A stretch of DNA of 64,000 nucleotides. Origin: Myxococcota bacterium (lineage in GTDB: Bacteria > Myxococcota_C > UBA6777). Under the pieces are notes generated by a model, which saw only the letters and a program-made list of their open reading frames with translations, did no database searches and was not told the DNA's origin. Position numbers and translations under genes: made by a program. The stretch spans positions 1 through 64,000 of the forward strand of contig JAKLKB010000019.1 of the NCBI GenBank assembly GCA_023150835.1, written 5' to 3'. Below are positions 17,279 through 25,923 of the stretch, piece after piece; positions within the stretch are counted from its first letter, which is position 1; every line of letters starts with the position of its first letter.

Positions 17279-17375
17279 AAGTAAGCTCCTGCTTGAAGCG
17301 ATCCGAGGCGTGAAAAGGGTGCGGCGTTCAAAAGTAAGCTCCTGCTTGAAGCGATTCGAGGCGTGAAAAGAGGTG
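17271..17375. repeat. 53-bp tandem duplication at the maf/yggS junction
   Basis: Two copies with a 53-bp period (about 17271-17323 and 17324-17375) differ at a few positions. Each carries the last codons and TGA of maf and, overlapping it, the TTG start of yggS with its ribosome binding site. maf stops in the upstream copy; yggS starts in the downstream copy. Confidence 0.88.
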
Positions 17376-17921
17376 GTGCAACGGCAGTCCCACGACGTTG
17401 AAGTAGCAACCTTCGATGCGTTGAACAAACCAAGCGCCTTTCCCTTGGATGCCATAAGCCCCTGCTTTGTCCATCGGTTCGAGGGTTTGGACGTAGTGCT
17501 GTATCTGTTCTTCGGAGGCTTGGCGAAATTGGACGCGGGTGGAGACTTGGCTTCGGTCGCGGATGCCTTGGTTTCCGTGAAAGATCGCGATCCCTGTGAT
17601 CACTTGGTGTTCGTGTCCCACCAGCTTTTTGAGCATCCGCAGCGCGTCTTCTTTGTGGGCAGGTTTTCCGAGGATGTGTTTGTCTTGCACGACCACCGTA
17701 TCGGCTGCGATGATCCACGCTTCGGGGTCTTGGAGTGCTTCTAACACGCAGGCGGCTTTGTGTTCTGCTGCGCGCATCGCGTATTCAGCGGGGTCTTCGT
17801 TGGATTTGGGCGATGGTTCGGGATGATTCGCGGGATACACCTCGAAGGTCAGCCCCATCTGCTTGAGAAGCTCGATGCGTCGGGGAGAAGAAGACGCCAA
17901 GATCAAACGACCGAGAGCCAT
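17328..17921 (-). CDS. maf: Maf-family nucleotide pyrophosphatase
   Basis: A 197-aa house-cleaning enzyme. The N-terminal signature LILASSSPRRIELLKQMGL, the catalytic Asp motif IIAADTVVVQDKHILGKP and the later GAYGIQGKGAWFVQRIEGCYFNVVGLPL are all intact. The family hydrolyses dTTP/UTP or modified pyrimidine nucleotides to monophosphates. ATG at 17921 is chosen because the conserved MALGRLILASSSPRR begins there and GAAAGG lies upstream; a start 12 codons earlier is possible. It is first in a minus-strand operon with yggS, and its 3' end is involved in the 53-bp duplication. Confidence 0.92.
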   Translation of the reverse strand: MALGRLILASSSPRRIELLKQMGLTFEVYPANHPEPSPKSNEDPAEYAMRAAEHKAACVLEALQDPEAWIIAADTVVVQDKHILGKPAHKEDALRMLKKLVGHEHQVITGIAIFHGNQGIRDRSQVSTRVQFRQASEEQIQHYVQTLEPMDKAGAYGIQGKGAWFVQRIEGCYFNVVGLPLHHLFSRLESLQAGAYF

Positions 17922-18199
17922 GATGTCGATGCCTTTCGCGAAAAAGAAGCGGCGCAAAAGCGGAAATCGCCGCAGGATACCGATGCAAAAGCAAAATACG
18001 CCCTAGAAAGTTGGCGCACAAGTTAATGCGGATCGCTGGGTTGTCAAACGTCTGGTTTTTGTGGCGGGAGGCTCATTTTTTTGATGGGGTGGACGACGGA
18101 AGATGCTTTGGGGATCTTGTTTTGGTCAGAGGGGGCGGGTATCTTGCGGGCGTTGTTTTTTGGAACAACAACGTCCAACACCCAAAGCAAGGAGAAAAA

Positions 18200-18985
18200 A
18201 TGAGCGAATCCCGCAACGTCTCGCAAGAAACAGGTCAATACACTCGCCACAGCATCCTGCGCTACGAAAAGATCTTCGGCCAAGACTTTGTGAGTACGGG
18301 CGGCCTTGCCGTTGTCAAAGAGCTTTGCGCCATGCTCGATCTGCGCAAGGGGATGCGGGTTTTGGATATCGGTAGCGGCTTGGGAGGCGCAGCCTTTTAT
18401 ATGGCCAAGACTTATGGCGTCGAAGTGTTGGGCGTCGATCTCTCCCAAGTGATGGTCGATATCGCTTTGGAACGTGTTCAACAGCGCGAAGCAGCGGGTG
18501 TGCGCTTTGTGCTGGATGATGTGTGTACGATGCCCCTTGAGGAAGCTTCTTTTGATGTGATCTGGAGCCGCGATTGTTTTCTGCATATCCCCGACAAAGC
18601 AGCGTTGTTGAAAAAGCTGTATCGCCTGACGCGACCCGGTGGACAGATCTTGGTGACAGATTATGCACGTCGCGCAGGCCACGTCTCGGAAGCTTTTGAA
18701 AAGTACTTTACCAAGTCAGGCTACCATCTGTTGGATCCCGAGGCTTACGGCGCGCACTTCACCAACGCAGGCTATCTCAACGTCGAATCCAGCAATCAAA
18801 CTTCCCGATTTGTCGAGCTGCTGCACCAAGAGATGGAGATGTTGCAAGTCGACCGAGACAAGTTTTTGGCCGATTTTACAAGCGAAGATCTCGATTACCT
18901 CTTGCGTCGGTGGGCTGACAAACTGGGCTATTGTGCCGAAGGGAGCATGGTCTTTGCTCGCCTCCACGGACGGCGGGCGGCCTAG
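18200..18985 (+). CDS. phosphoethanolamine N-methyltransferase-like enzyme
   Basis: A 261-aa class I SAM methyltransferase. The N-terminus RYEKIFGQDFVSTGGLAVVKEL and the core VLDIGSGLGGAAFYMAKTYGVEVLGVDLS, FDVIWSRDCFLHIPDKAALLKKLYRLTRPGG and ILVTDYARR match the pattern of phosphoethanolamine methyltransferases of plants, nematodes and Plasmodium. These enzymes convert phosphoethanolamine to phosphocholine in three steps. Key SAM motif residues (DIGSGLGG) and the YxxIF...STGG substrate motif are present. The ATG follows AAGGAGAAAAA. The next gene encodes a membrane protein and starts 22 bp after the stop. A sarcosine or other small-molecule methyltransferase is the main alternative. Confidence 0.75.
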   Translation: MSESRNVSQETGQYTRHSILRYEKIFGQDFVSTGGLAVVKELCAMLDLRKGMRVLDIGSGLGGAAFYMAKTYGVEVLGVDLSQVMVDIALERVQQREAAGVRFVLDDVCTMPLEEASFDVIWSRDCFLHIPDKAALLKKLYRLTRPGGQILVTDYARRAGHVSEAFEKYFTKSGYHLLDPEAYGAHFTNAGYLNVESSNQTSRFVELLHQEMEMLQVDRDKFLADFTSEDLDYLLRRWADKLGYCAEGSMVFARLHGRRAA

Positions 18986-19007
18986 TTCTTTTTGGAAAGA
19001 GCAAGAG

Positions 19008-20603
19008 ATGTGGCATCGGTTTTTGTGGGGTTGGTTGGCGTGTTGGGGGTTGCTGGCATGGCCTTTTGTGAGCGTGATCTTTGCGCCGATCGTCGATCTC
19101 CCGCAGCAAGTCGCGCAACTACGATTGTGGTGGGGGCTGTCTGATTCTGCCCAACAGTCCTTGTATGTCAGCCACGCATGGTTCCCAAATCATCTTGCGT
19201 ATGTGTTTTTGGGCGCGGGATGGGGCATCGGGGGAGCCTTGGGCGCGGGACGCTGGGGGATGTGGCTGATCGGCGGCGTTTGGTTGGGGGGGCTGTTTGC
19301 TCTGGCTTGGCGTTTGAAACGTCCGATCTGGATGGCGGCGTTGTTGGGGATGTCTTTCTTTCATTTTGCGATGTATTGGGGGTTTTATAGTTTTTTGTTG
19401 GGGCAAGCTGTGTTTTTTGGAGGGCTTGCGTGGTGGCTACGCGAGCCTGAGACCCGAACCATGCACGCGGAGATCGTGGGAAGCGGCTGTTTGGGGATCT
19501 TGTTGTATGGAGGGCATGTGCTGTGGTGGGGCGTGGCGTTGGCCTTGGTGGGATTGGGTGGGCTACGTCATGGGTGGCGCTGGCGTTGGCGGCTAATTGG
19601 GCTGCTCCCTTCGTGCGTGTTGGTAGGGAGCTGGTGGGCCCAATGGAGCCATCTCGAACAAACTCGCCGCATCTTGTGGGGATGGCCTTGGACAGCGCGG
19701 TTGTCGCCCTCGTACATGGCGCACTTTTCGATGGGATCGGTGCAAGGATGGCTAGAACCGCTGTACCTCTGGAGCGTGGTGGCCCTTGTGGTCTTCGGGA
19801 TCGTGCAGTCGTGGCTACACAAAAACGAACCCCGCAAACCCAACGAGATCAGCAAGCCCAGCAAACCCAGCGGATCTATCGAAGCGATCGGAGCCAGCGG
19901 AGCCAGCGGAGCCAGCGAACCCAGCGGATCTTCGGAGGAGTCTTGGTTCAACGGGCGCTTGTTGCTGTGTGCTGCGGCCTTGTGGTGTCTGGTTCTTACC
20001 TTGCCTTCCACTTACCAACGGACCGCTTTTTTGGGCGAACGGTGGATGCCTTCGGTGTTTGTTCTGTTTGCCCTCTCTTGGCGTAGTCCACGCCTGACCG
20101 CCTCCCTGCGATGGGCTTTGCCAAGCCTTGCGTGGCTTGTGTGCGTTGGCTTTGTCGGATGGACCGCATGGATCTGGCAACACGTCGAACGCTCCGAGTA
20201 TGACGGAATGCACTCCGTCTTGCGCACGATCCCCCCACAACCTACCGTCCTCGGGATCGACCTTGGCCGACGCAGCGTATGGCTCAAGATCCATCGACCC
20301 TTTCTTCAAGGCTTCGCCTACACCCAAGTCGTCCACGGCGGGCGACTCAATGACTCCTTCGCTGGAATCCCCTCCAGCCTTGTGTTGTTTCGCCCCTCCG
20401 TCAAAAAGCCTTGGACCGAAGGACTCGGCTGGTATCCCCAACGCCTCCAATCCCACGACCTCGATCACTTCTCCCACATCGTTGTTTTTGGCTCACAAAC
20501 CCAACAACACCAATTCGCCCTGCGCTGGCAACTCCTCCCCCTCACTCACCAAGGGCGTTGGCGCTTGTACCTCCCGCCTCGTTCTCACCTTCGTTCCCCC
20601 TAA
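19008..20603 (+). CDS. polytopic membrane protein, GT-C-like layout, function unknown
   Basis: A 531-aa protein with about ten hydrophobic segments, rich in Trp. The motif IVDLPQQVAQLRLWW after the first segment resembles the D-L-P-x-H/Q loop of membrane glycosyltransferase-like families, and the soluble C-terminus (about 400-531) could face the periplasm. A low-complexity loop (about 270-310: Ser/Gly/Ala/Pro/Glu repeats, DNA unit GGAGCCAGC) interrupts the membrane part. The start is ATG at 19008, preceded only by a weak AAAGAGCAAGAG; longer readings overlap the methyltransferase. Its position 22 bp after a phosphocholine-type enzyme suggests a link to lipid or glycan head groups, but this is inference. 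Confidence 0.55.
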   Translation: MWHRFLWGWLACWGLLAWPFVSVIFAPIVDLPQQVAQLRLWWGLSDSAQQSLYVSHAWFPNHLAYVFLGAGWGIGGALGAGRWGMWLIGGVWLGGLFALAWRLKRPIWMAALLGMSFFHFAMYWGFYSFLLGQAVFFGGLAWWLREPETRTMHAEIVGSGCLGILLYGGHVLWWGVALALVGLGGLRHGWRWRWRLIGLLPSCVLVGSWWAQWSHLEQTRRILWGWPWTARLSPSYMAHFSMGSVQGWLEPLYLWSVVALVVFGIVQSWLHKNEPRKPNEISKPSKPSGSIEAIGASGASGASEPSGSSEESWFNGRLLLCAAALWCLVLTLPSTYQRTAFLGERWMPSVFVLFALSWRSPRLTASLRWALPSLAWLVCVGFVGWTAWIWQHVERSEYDGMHSVLRTIPPQPTVLGIDLGRRSVWLKIHRPFLQGFAYTQVVHGGRLNDSFAGIPSSLVLFRPSVKKPWTEGLGWYPQRLQSHDLDHFSHIVVFGSQTQQHQFALRWQLLPLTHQGRWRLYLPPRSHLRSP

Positions 20604-20661
20604 ACCAACCACCACCACGACTCACGCAGTGGTTTTGGTCTTGACAGCCCGAGTGCCTGTT

Positions 20662-20975
20662 CGAAACCAGAATAAGCTCTTTGGTTTTCCAGACAGCTCA
20701 TCCGAAACCAGAATAAGCTGTTTGATTTTCCAGACAGCTCATCCGAAACCAGAATAAGCTGTTTGACTTTCCAGACAGCTCGTCCGAAACCAGAATAAGC
20801 TGTTTGACTTTCCAGACAGCTCATCCGAAACCAGAATAAGCTGTTTGACTTTCCAGACAGCTCATCCGAAACCAGAATAAGCTGTTTGACTTTCCAGACA
20901 GCTCATCCGAAACCAGAATAAGCTGTTTGACTTTCCAGATAGCTCATCCGAAACCAGAATAAGCTGTTTGGACTG
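20662..20975. repeat. array of about eight 41-bp hairpin units
   Basis: Units start at 20662, 20703, 20744, 20785, 20826, 20867, 20908 and 20949 (last one partial). Each contains CGAAACCAGAATAAGCTGTT. A 9-bp stem, AGCTGTTTG with CAGACAGCT around ACTTTC (one G-U pair), can form in every copy. Copies differ at only a few positions, the first being most divergent. It lies between the 3' ends of convergent genes (membrane protein, + strand; RNA methyltransferase, - strand) and directly abuts a family A element. There are no spacers of varying sequence, so it is not CRISPR. Confidence 0.93.
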
Positions 20976-20979
20976 CGCA

Positions 20980-21094
20980 ATACGGTATCCGAGAGATCTG
21001 TGATCGAAGAAGAGCGCCCAGACGCCCTGTGCTTGGGCAGCCACAGGGGGCTGCCCCTACTTTTTTACGATCACACAATGGGCGGATTTCGTGG
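20980..21094. repeat. family A MITE-like repeat, copy 2
   Basis: It begins ATACGGTATCCGAGAGA and ends GGGCGGATTTCGTGG, with the inner palindrome GGGCAGCCACAGGGGGCTGCCC and a right arm TTTTTACGATCACACAAT shared with copies 3 and 4. It abuts the 41-bp array, leaving 43 bp to the stop of the RNA methyltransferase gene. Confidence 0.82.
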
Positions 21095-21137
21095 AACTCC
21101 TAACCAGAATGAGATCTTTGCCCAAAAAGCAAAGATC

Positions 21138-22034
21138 TCAAGATTTTTGGAGAGCGGCGAGGAAGATGGGTCCGTGTGGAGAGCGATCGGGGAGGATGTG
21201 GTAGCCGTGTTGGGTGGTTTCGGCGTAGGGTGGGAGATCGAGAGGGAGGAAGACGAAGGCGGAGGGTTTTTTGTGGAGCAAGCGGGCGAGGACGAGATCG
21301 TTTTCAAGGGGAGAGATGGAGCAAGTGCTGTAGAGGAGGCGTCCTTGGGGTTGGAGGACTTGGAGGGCGGAGGCGAGCATGGTGTATTGGCGTTGTGCGA
21401 GTTGTTTGGAGCGAGCGGGGGTCCAATCAAGAAGGAGAGAGGGTTGATGGAGGAGGTGGCGTTCGGAAGAGCAAGGGGCATCGAGAAGGATGTGGGTATA
21501 GGCGTTGGTTTGGTGGAGGCACCAGCGTTCGGCGTCGTGTCCCGTGATAGAGAACTGGCTGTGGAGGCTGGTTGGGAAGTAAGAATGGAGGACTTGGCGA
21601 AGGCGTTGTCGGCGTTGTGCGGAGCGGTCGTTGGCGGTGAGGTGGCCGTGAGGTCCGAGCATGGAGGCGAGGATGGCGGACTTTCCGCCGGGCGCAGCGC
21701 AGAGGTCGAGGATCTTGGCGTGGGGGGGAGGGTTTAAGGCCAAGGCCACCCAGACAGAGGCCGCATCGAGCAGATAAGCGCAGGGGATCCCTTGTGGATC
21801 GAGGGCGGGTGGAGGGAAGGTTGCGGCGGAATAGCAGCCGTTGGGGGCGTCGTGCGTGGTGGCGTCGGGTGGGAGCCAAGCAAGCGGGTCAAGAGAGGTG
21901 TGTGGATTCCACCAAGCGACGTGGTGCGAAGGAGCACACAAGGCTTCGCGCAAGAGCGGCCAGCGTTCGCCCCATTGTTGTTGATACCACGCATCAAACG
22001 CGGAAGGGCCTTTGGTGGTGTGTTGTTTTGGCAT
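21138..22034 (-). CDS. RsmB/Nop2-family RNA m5C methyltransferase
   Basis: A 298-aa protein. It has SAM motif I LDLCAAPGGKSAILASML, motif II TANDRSAQRRQRL, motif IV LLDAPCSSERHLL with the conserved DAPCS, and motif VI LLYSTCSISPLEND with the catalytic TC. This set defines 5-methylcytosine methyltransferases of the RsmB/RsmF/Nop2 group acting on rRNA or tRNA. It is short and lacks the N-terminal NusB-like domain of RsmB, so it is not assigned to a position. A short N-terminal part includes WWNP and YLLDAASVW, the latter in the place of the family's Q-D-x-A-S motif. ATG at 22034 starts 9 bases after the tryptophan dioxygenase gene on the same strand, so they are cotranscribed. Confidence 0.85.
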   Translation of the reverse strand: MPKQHTTKGPSAFDAWYQQQWGERWPLLREALCAPSHHVAWWNPHTSLDPLAWLPPDATTHDAPNGCYSAATFPPPALDPQGIPCAYLLDAASVWVALALNPPPHAKILDLCAAPGGKSAILASMLGPHGHLTANDRSAQRRQRLRQVLHSYFPTSLHSQFSITGHDAERWCLHQTNAYTHILLDAPCSSERHLLHQPSLLLDWTPARSKQLAQRQYTMLASALQVLQPQGRLLYSTCSISPLENDLVLARLLHKKPSAFVFLPLDLPPYAETTQHGYHILPDRSPHGPIFLAALQKS

Positions 22035-22042
22035 GGTGGAGA

Positions 22043-22948
22043 TCAGGGGGTGCTGGGGTGGAGACTGAGATGGGTTCGGACTTCCCAAAGGAGAGGGAAG
22101 CATTGCTTGTGGGTGGTGCGTTCGAGGTAGTCGACGCCGCTGGAGCCGCCCGTTCCGGGTTTGAGTCCGATAATGCGGGAGACGACACGGACGTGATGTT
22201 CGCGCCAGAGGGCGATTTGGGTATCGAGGTCGATCATGGATTCGGTGAGGAGATAGAGCGGCATTTGATCGAGGGGGTTGCGGTAGATTTGCAAGAGAAC
22301 GCGGAGGACACGTTCTTTGTTGTCGGGATGTTCGGCGAGGTGCTTGAGGTCGGTGTGTGGGGGGATATCCATTCCAAGGTCTCGGAGCATGGTGTAATAG
22401 ATCTCGCGCAGATCGGGTTCTTGGAGACGCTGTTCGAGACGGGACTTGAGATCGGGGCGGTCGTCAAAGAAGCGGAGATAGGCGGGGTTTTTGAGTCCCG
22501 CAAAGAATTCAAGTTCGCGGAACTGGATGGATTGAAAGCCGCTTGCGGGTTTGAGATGATCGCGGAAGCGCAAGAAGTCGACAGGGCGCATGGTTTCGAG
22601 GATATGGATCTGCTGGACAAGGACGCGCATGATCTGAACGCAGCGATCGAGGAAATGACGGGCTTGAAGGATATGCAGTTGGCGCATTTTTTCGGCGCAA
22701 TTGGTGAGTTCTTGGAGGATTAGCTTGAACCAAAGCTCGTAGGTTTGGTGGATGATGATGAACAACATCTCGTCATGTTCGGGCGGATCGGATTGGGGAA
22801 ATTGAAGTTGCAAAAGTTCTGGGACTTTTAGGTAGTCGTTGTAGGTCATCTCTGCGCGAGTGTAGCTGCGTAGCTGTTGGAGTTCGCTTTCTTCGGTGCG
22901 CGTGGTAGGATGGGTGGGCGGTGTCAGCGAATCGTGCGATCCAGTCAT
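22043..22948 (-). CDS. kynA: tryptophan 2,3-dioxygenase
   Basis: A 301-aa all-helical haem enzyme that opens the indole ring of L-Trp to N-formylkynurenine. Family marks are LRSYTRAEMTYNDYLKVPELL, DEMLFIIIHQTYELWFKLIL with the active-site His and FxxYELW, RPVDFLRFRDHLKPASGFQSIQFRELE, the haem-ligand region LWREHHVRVVSRIIG and the Gly-rich GTGGSSGVDYL near the end. All are intact, so the enzyme should be active. Kynurenine formamidase and kynureninase genes are not in the window. The gene is divergent from the lipoprotein gene at 23074, with about 125 bp between them. The first 25 residues are Thr/Ser-rich and dispensable-looking. Confidence 0.95.
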   Translation of the reverse strand: MTGSHDSLTPPTHPTTRTEESELQQLRSYTRAEMTYNDYLKVPELLQLQFPQSDPPEHDEMLFIIIHQTYELWFKLILQELTNCAEKMRQLHILQARHFLDRCVQIMRVLVQQIHILETMRPVDFLRFRDHLKPASGFQSIQFRELEFFAGLKNPAYLRFFDDRPDLKSRLEQRLQEPDLREIYYTMLRDLGMDIPPHTDLKHLAEHPDNKERVLRVLLQIYRNPLDQMPLYLLTESMIDLDTQIALWREHHVRVVSRIIGLKPGTGGSSGVDYLERTTHKQCFPLLWEVRTHLSLHPSTP

Positions 22949-23073
22949 GTTCGTTCGGCTCCCTTGGACGTGGGTGGGTTTCGAGGCCGCCCATACCTAG
23001 CATGGATTGGATTTGAGTGGCAACGTGGATGGTTGGGAGATTGGAGCGCACGGAGCGCGCAAGGAGTGGATGG

Positions 23074-25698
23074 ATGTGTCGACGTGGTTTGGGTGGTTGG
23101 GTGGTTTTGTTGTGCTTGGGTTGTCTGGGCTGGTTAGGGGGGGTGGCTTGTGAGCCGCCCGCGTGTCCGCAGCCTTGCGTGTCAGGCCAGACCTGTGTCG
23201 CAGGGAAGTGTGTGGGAGGCGAGACGGCGGTCGAAGAAACAGGCGATGGCTCGACCAAGGAAGACACGCCGAAGGAAGATACGGAAGGGATCCCCGAAAC
23301 CAACGCGGATGGTGTGCCGCCGACGCTGTATCGCTGGAAAAAGGCAGAAAGCGGCGTGACGGTGGATCTGTGGGGGGCGTCGATGGTGGACAAAGATCAC
23401 GCATGGGTGGTGGGTGATCAAGGGACGATCTTGCATACGAAAAACGGCGGAGCGACGTGGGAGCGCCAAGGCTCGGGCGTTCAATCAGGGCTGCGCAGCG
23501 TGGCGTTTCTCAACACGAAACAGGGTTGGATCGTGGGGATGGCGGGGGTGATCTTGGCGACACAAGACGGCGGAGTGACGTGGAAAGCGATGGCATCGCC
23601 GGTCAAAGACAACTTGTATCGGCTCTTTTTTCCCAAAGGGGATCAAGATTACGGTTTTGCGGTGGGAGCGAAGTTTGCGATCTTGCAGACGACGGATGGT
23701 GGGAAGAGTTGGCAGTCAGCGGCCAAGACGCTGGATACAGATATGAACGGGGTGTTCTTTTTTGATCGGCAGATCGGGATCTTTGGTGGGGACAATGGTT
23801 TGATCTTGACGACGATCGACGGTGCAAAGAACTTCACGACGGCGTCGACGAGTACCAACGAGTATATCAACAGCATCTTTTTTCCGAGTACAGCGAAAGG
23901 TTGGGCGGTGGGGACAGGAGGGTTGTTTTTGGAAGGAGCGGAGCGTGGTTCGGGTTGGAGCAAGCGCGATCTGAAGACGACCAAAGAACTGTTTGACCTG
24001 TGCTTTTTGAGTCCGACACGAGGATGGATGGTGGGTGCGGATGGTTTGTTGTGGGGGACACGCGACGGGGCGCAAACATGGCTGCCCGAGACGACCGAGT
24101 CTGTACCGACCTTGCACTCGATTAGTGCGATCTCCGAGCAAGCAGGGGTGATCGTTGGGAAGCGTGGAACGATTATCGCGTTTTTGCCTGTTCAAGCGGA
24201 ATGTACGCCGGGGGGGGAGCGCGATTGTTATTCAGGCCCCGAAGGGACGAAAGGTGTGGGGATCTGTAAGAGTGGCAAACAAACGTGCGAGAGCAACGGA
24301 CAGTGGTCGGCTTGTAAAGGTGAGGTGACTCCCGCAGGAAAAGAAGTTTGTTTTAACAACGTAGACGACAACTGCAACGGAAAGCCCGATGAACAGGACG
24401 GATGCCCCGTTTGTCAGGACAACAGCAAACAGGTTTGCTATACCGATGAAAACAACAAGCCCGGCCCAGAGAACACGCAAAACATCGGTCTTTGCTTGAC
24501 GGGAGAACAAGTTTGCATCAACGGAAAATGGGGAGAGTGCGTGGGAGCGGTATTTCCAGCGCAAGAAGAGTGCAACGGAGAAGATGACGATTGCGACGGG
24601 CAAGTGGATGAAGCCAGCGATCTGACGTCACCGCCTGCTTGCGAAAAGAGTTTGGGCGTGTGCGCTGGGGCCAAACGGATCTGTGAAAAAGGCCAATGGA
24701 AAGCGTGCGAAGCGGCGCAGTATGGGGCGGAGTATCAAGAGAAAGAAGACAAGTGCGACGGCAAAGACAACGATTGTGACGGGATTATTGATGCGGGTTG
24801 CCCGTGTACAACGGAAGGCGAAAAGCGAGCGTGTTATGGAGGGGACACAGCCACCAAAGGGGTTGGAGAGTGCAAAGACGGCGCGCAAACGTGTACGGGT
24901 GGGAAATGGAGTAGCTGTGCAGGCCAAGTGTTGCCGAAGATGGAGCAGTGCGAGACGCAAAAAGACGAAAACTGCAACGGTCAAGTCGACGAGCGCAGCC
25001 AAGCAGCGTTGGTGTGCGGAAGCCAGCGTTATGTGCAAGTGGCGGCATCGGCAGATTTTGCGATGGAAAAGGCGTTGACGATCGAGGGCTGGTTTTTGTT
25101 TTCTTCGCTCGGGCGGCGCGATCCAACGCAGACGTTGATCTCGCGTTCGGAACAAGGGGGATATTCGCTGTCGATCGCTTCGATGACGCGGCAGATCACA
25201 TTTCGGATCTATCCGAAGGGAGGGACGGATTATATCACGCTGCCAGTGTCGTATTCGGGGCGGATCAGCTTGAACCGCTGGCACCATCTCGCCGCAACCT
25301 ACGAGGGAACGGTGATGCGGCTGTGGATCGATGGCAAGAAAGCAGGGGAGAAAGCGGTGACGACGGATATCGGTTATGGGCCATCGGTGCCGTTGTTGAT
25401 CTGCGCGGAATCAGGGCCGAACGGTCCAGAGATGCGTGCGCCATCGTATCTGGTCGGCCAAGTTGCGCAGGTGCGGATCTCGAACCAAGCCGCGTACAGC
25501 GCGAACTTTACGCCGCCTTGCAATATGACCAAAGAGGCTTCGACGGTGGCGCTGTGGTTGTTTGATGAGGGGACAGGCGACGTGTGCAAGGATGAAGTGG
25601 GAAAGAACAATGCGACACGACGGGCCGCGTATTGGCGAGAGGCGGTGCGTTGTTCGGGGTTTGTGGCGGGTGGGTGTTTTCCGTCGGTGGCTCCGTAG
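23074..25698 (+). CDS. lipoprotein with YCF48-like propeller, MopE-like repeats and LamG-like end
   Basis: An 874-aa modular surface protein. The signal peptide MCRRGLGGWVVLLCLG... ends in GGVAC, a possible lipobox. A Cys module (CPQPCVSGQTCVAGKC) and an acidic linker come first. About 80-385 is a YCF48/BNR-like propeller with repeated WVVGDQGTILHTKNGGATW-type blades. About 390-640 holds Cys-rich modules of the type NxxDDxCDGxxDE, a MopE-like putative metal-binding motif. The end (about 650-870) is a concanavalin/LamG-like sandwich (ALTIEGWFLF, NRWHHLAATYEGTVMRLWIDGKKAG, STVALWLFDEG). ATG 23074 is chosen over two upstream Met codons because AAGGAG lies 7 bases before it. Binding of glycans or metals is inference. 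Confidence 0.78.
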   Translation: MCRRGLGGWVVLLCLGCLGWLGGVACEPPACPQPCVSGQTCVAGKCVGGETAVEETGDGSTKEDTPKEDTEGIPETNADGVPPTLYRWKKAESGVTVDLWGASMVDKDHAWVVGDQGTILHTKNGGATWERQGSGVQSGLRSVAFLNTKQGWIVGMAGVILATQDGGVTWKAMASPVKDNLYRLFFPKGDQDYGFAVGAKFAILQTTDGGKSWQSAAKTLDTDMNGVFFFDRQIGIFGGDNGLILTTIDGAKNFTTASTSTNEYINSIFFPSTAKGWAVGTGGLFLEGAERGSGWSKRDLKTTKELFDLCFLSPTRGWMVGADGLLWGTRDGAQTWLPETTESVPTLHSISAISEQAGVIVGKRGTIIAFLPVQAECTPGGERDCYSGPEGTKGVGICKSGKQTCESNGQWSACKGEVTPAGKEVCFNNVDDNCNGKPDEQDGCPVCQDNSKQVCYTDENNKPGPENTQNIGLCLTGEQVCINGKWGECVGAVFPAQEECNGEDDDCDGQVDEASDLTSPPACEKSLGVCAGAKRICEKGQWKACEAAQYGAEYQEKEDKCDGKDNDCDGIIDAGCPCTTEGEKRACYGGDTATKGVGECKDGAQTCTGGKWSSCAGQVLPKMEQCETQKDENCNGQVDERSQAALVCGSQRYVQVAASADFAMEKALTIEGWFLFSSLGRRDPTQTLISRSEQGGYSLSIASMTRQITFRIYPKGGTDYITLPVSYSGRISLNRWHHLAATYEGTVMRLWIDGKKAGEKAVTTDIGYGPSVPLLICAESGPNGPEMRAPSYLVGQVAQVRISNQAAYSANFTPPCNMTKEASTVALWLFDEGTGDVCKDEVGKNNATRRAAYWREAVRCSGFVAGGCFPSVAP

Positions 25699-25736
25699 GG
25701 GTGTCGTGGGTGGGAGAAGATTTTGTGAGATCGTAC

Positions 25737-25765
25737 TTGCGAAACGCATTTGGATGTGGTAGATA
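25737..25765 (+). promoter_or_regulatory. promoter of the rpsB-tsf operon
   Basis: TTGCGA (25737-25742) and TAGATA (25760-25765) are 17 bp apart. The expected transcript has a leader of about 150 bases before rpsB, long enough for ribosomal-protein autoregulation, though no known motif was recognised in it. Confidence 0.6.
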
Positions 25766-25923
25766 ACCCGCCCAATGTTGAGGAGGCTCTCAACAAAAAC
25801 ACACACGTTCTTGCTGACTTGGAGGGGTGTTTGAGTGGCGATGCTCAGATTTCCAAGAAGCATGAGAGGACGTGGAGGCATAACCCGAAGATCCGAAGAG
25901 ATCGATTGAAGGAGAAAGATCGC

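Noticed and set aside
20662-20975. CRISPR array
   Set aside because: The whole 41-bp unit repeats without variable spacers, and no cas genes are near.
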